In this document: piece after piece, positions 26,694 through 27,883 of the stretch
Position numbering within the stretch: the stretch's first letter is position 1
How the letters are laid out: the number at the start of each line of letters is the position of its first letter
Source of the DNA: Chitinophagaceae bacterium
GTDB lineage: Bacteria > Bacteroidota > Bacteroidia > Chitinophagales > Chitinophagaceae
Assembly: GCA_008080615.1 (NCBI GenBank)
Contig: VIKJ01000003.1
Coordinates: forward strand, 1-27,883
Direction: 5' to 3'
DNA: 27,883 bases
Made by a program: the position numbers and the translations under genes
The notes under the pieces: generated by a model
Told to the model about the DNA's origin: nothing
The model's database searches: none
Seen by the model: the letters and a program-made list of their open reading frames with translations, nothing else

Positions 26694-27446
26694 TTAGTTC
26701 TTAGGCGTTTTTTTCGACTTTAATAATTTGGCTTTATTAGTAGAGTCCTCTATTCGCTTCTTCTCTTTTTTACGAAAATAACCTCTCAAAAGGATATTGC
26801 TTTTTGCGGCCTCCATATTTTCACTAAACCCATCTGCGCTTTTCTTAATACTTTTTACTGTTTCTTGGCTAGAAGAAATGGTTTTTTCTAAATTCTTCGC
26901 CAATTTATCACTATTCAATAAACGTCCTAATGATCCTTGCCCATCATTTACTTTATGAACTATATCCGCTAAATTTTTGGTGAGTAGTTCTGCGTTATCT
27001 GCGATTGCCGTCATTTTAATCATAACATCAGTCATTTCTACTGGATTGATTCCTTTGATAAATGCACCATCTTTAATCATTTTACTGTTGTTATCACCTG
27101 GAGAAATCTGGAGCAATTTATCTCCCATAATACCATCACTACCTATTCTAACAATCGCATCATTTTTAATAAACTTCTTAACGTTTTCTTCTATCTGCAA
27201 ACTTACTTTTACTGTGCTGTCATTAATAATTTCAATATCAGTTACTGTTCCAATATTAATACCTGCTAGCCTTACATAGTTCCCCGATTGCAAACCAGAT
27301 ACATTGCCAAATTTTGTATAAATAGTAAATGTTTTATCAAATAAATTCTTCTGCTTGCCAATGAAAAAAATAGCAGCTATTAATAATAGTAATCCTGCAA
27401 TTACAAATATGCCTGTTTTTGTTTTTTGCTCAACGGTTGGTTTCAT
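26694..27446 (-). CDS. MlaD/MCE family lipid-transport protein
   Basis: A 250-residue membrane-anchored protein with one N-terminal transmembrane segment (about 12-30, GIFVIAGLLLLIAAIFFIG). An MCE domain follows (about 38-115, with VSGLQSGNYVRLAGINIGTV and GIMGDKLLQISPG). A long helical tail (about 140-215) ends in a Lys-rich C-terminus. MlaD-type proteins bind phospholipids in the periplasm and work with an ABC ATPase and an MlaE permease to move lipids between the membranes. The ATPase gene lies four bases upstream on the same strand; the permease gene should be just beyond the window. The lysine-rich tail (KKEKKRIEDSTNKAKLLK) is likely exposed to the periplasm. Confidence 0.9.
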   Translation of the reverse strand: MKPTVEQKTKTGIFVIAGLLLLIAAIFFIGKQKNLFDKTFTIYTKFGNVSGLQSGNYVRLAGINIGTVTDIEIINDSTVKVSLQIEENVKKFIKNDAIVRIGSDGIMGDKLLQISPGDNNSKMIKDGAFIKGINPVEMTDVMIKMTAIADNAELLTKNLADIVHKVNDGQGSLGRLLNSDKLAKNLEKTISSSQETVKSIKKSADGFSENMEAAKSNILLRGYFRKKEKKRIEDSTNKAKLLKSKKTPKN

Positions 27447-27450
27447 GGTC

Positions 27451-27883
27451 TTATTTAAAAAATGATTGTATAAATGGATCTTTGTTGTTTGCTAATTCAT
27501 CAAAACTGCCTTCTCCAATGCATACCCCACCATTTAAAATGATGATTCTGTTAGCTGTAATAGAGGCACAGGATATATCGTGCGTAATAATGATAGAAGT
27601 GGTTTGATATTTTTTTTGCACTTCGAGCATTAGTTGACTAATTTCTTTTGAGGTGATGGTATCTAGCCCTGTTGTAGGTTCGTCGTATAAAATAATTTCT
27701 GGCTTTACAATTAAGGTTCTTGCCAAGGCCAATCTTTTACGCATGCCACCCGATAAGTCAGAAGGCATTTTATCAATTGCTTCTTCTAAACCCACAGCAG
27801 TTAAAACTTCAACAGATCTTGTTTCAATTTCTGTCTCATCTTTCACTTTTAAAACTCGGGTTAAAGCAAAAGACAAGTTTTCC
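27451..27883 (-). CDS. ABC transporter ATPase, MlaF-like (N-terminus beyond window)
   Basis: C-terminal 144 residues of an ABC ATPase, with the frame open to the window edge, so the Walker A loop is not seen. Present are the signature LSGGMRKRLALAR, Walker B IILYDEPTTGLD and the H-loop IIITHD. The family is consistent with MlaF, which powers phospholipid transport; the MlaD-like gene follows after four bases. The TTG at 27876 is an internal Leu codon, not a start. Confidence 0.92.
   Translation of the reverse strand, partial: ENLSFALTRVLKVKDETEIETRSVEVLTAVGLEEAIDKMPSDLSGGMRKRLALARTLIVKPEIILYDEPTTGLDTITSKEISQLMLEVQKKYQTTSIIITHDISCASITANRIIILNGGVCIGEGSFDELANNKDPFIQSFFK

Noticed and set aside
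1..27883. tRNA, rRNA, CRISPR array, insertion sequence, phage or defence genes
   Set aside because: No cloverleaf, spaced direct repeats, transposase, integrase or defence-family protein was seen on either strand, and nearly all sequence is accounted for by the listed genes.

Overview
The window looks like chromosomal DNA of a low-GC member of the Bacteroidota, most likely from the Chitinophagales/Chitinophagaceae. The reasons are AT-rich genes with few Shine-Dalgarno sites, a Bacteroidota-type promoter (TTTG-N20-TATATTTG), a TonB-dependent outer-membrane receptor of the CarboxypepD_reg type, a glycanase resembling the GH144 family first described in Chitinophaga, and a very large alpha-2-macroglobulin-like protein paired with a FAD oxidoreductase. 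The lineage is inferred from protein style, not from a marker-gene search.

Layout. Positions 1-8499 (+) hold a tight run of five exported enzymes: a GH30 beta-glycosidase cut by the window edge, a GH144/glycoamylase-like lipoprotein, a GH43 with F5/8C and FN3 modules, a GH3 beta-glucosidase and an M28 metallopeptidase. This reads as the enzyme end of a beta-glucan utilisation locus; any SusC/SusD pair would lie upstream of the window. A bidirectional-looking terminator closes it. Then come a PAP2 phosphatase (-) and a methionine operon (-): SAM-I riboswitch, cystathionine gamma-synthase-like metB (broken), and homoserine dehydrogenase. uvrA and a conserved hypothetical gene follow on the + strand. 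From 15.5 to 23.2 kb the minus strand carries a broken small membrane protein gene, a DAO-type FAD oxidoreductase and a roughly 2000-residue alpha-2-macroglobulin-like protein. sucD (-), a TonB-receptor-like outer-membrane protein (+) and the end of an Mla/MCE lipid-transport operon (-; ATPase then MlaD-like protein) finish the window.

The most striking regulatory element is a complete SAM-I riboswitch. Its aptamer, 9-bp antiterminator and intrinsic terminator can all be read directly, together with its promoter.

The most unusual property is a series of lesions in otherwise normal genes. The GH30 gene has an apparent in-frame loss of about 45 residues. metB has a single in-frame TGA at a conserved Arg position. 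A small membrane protein gene is interrupted by a deletion plus frameshift. The signal peptide of the alpha-2-macroglobulin gene is out of frame with the mature protein across a run of seven T. Either this genome is accumulating lesions or the assembly has errors; the sequence alone cannot decide. I saw no tRNA, rRNA, CRISPR array, insertion sequence or phage gene, and no convincing new defence system.
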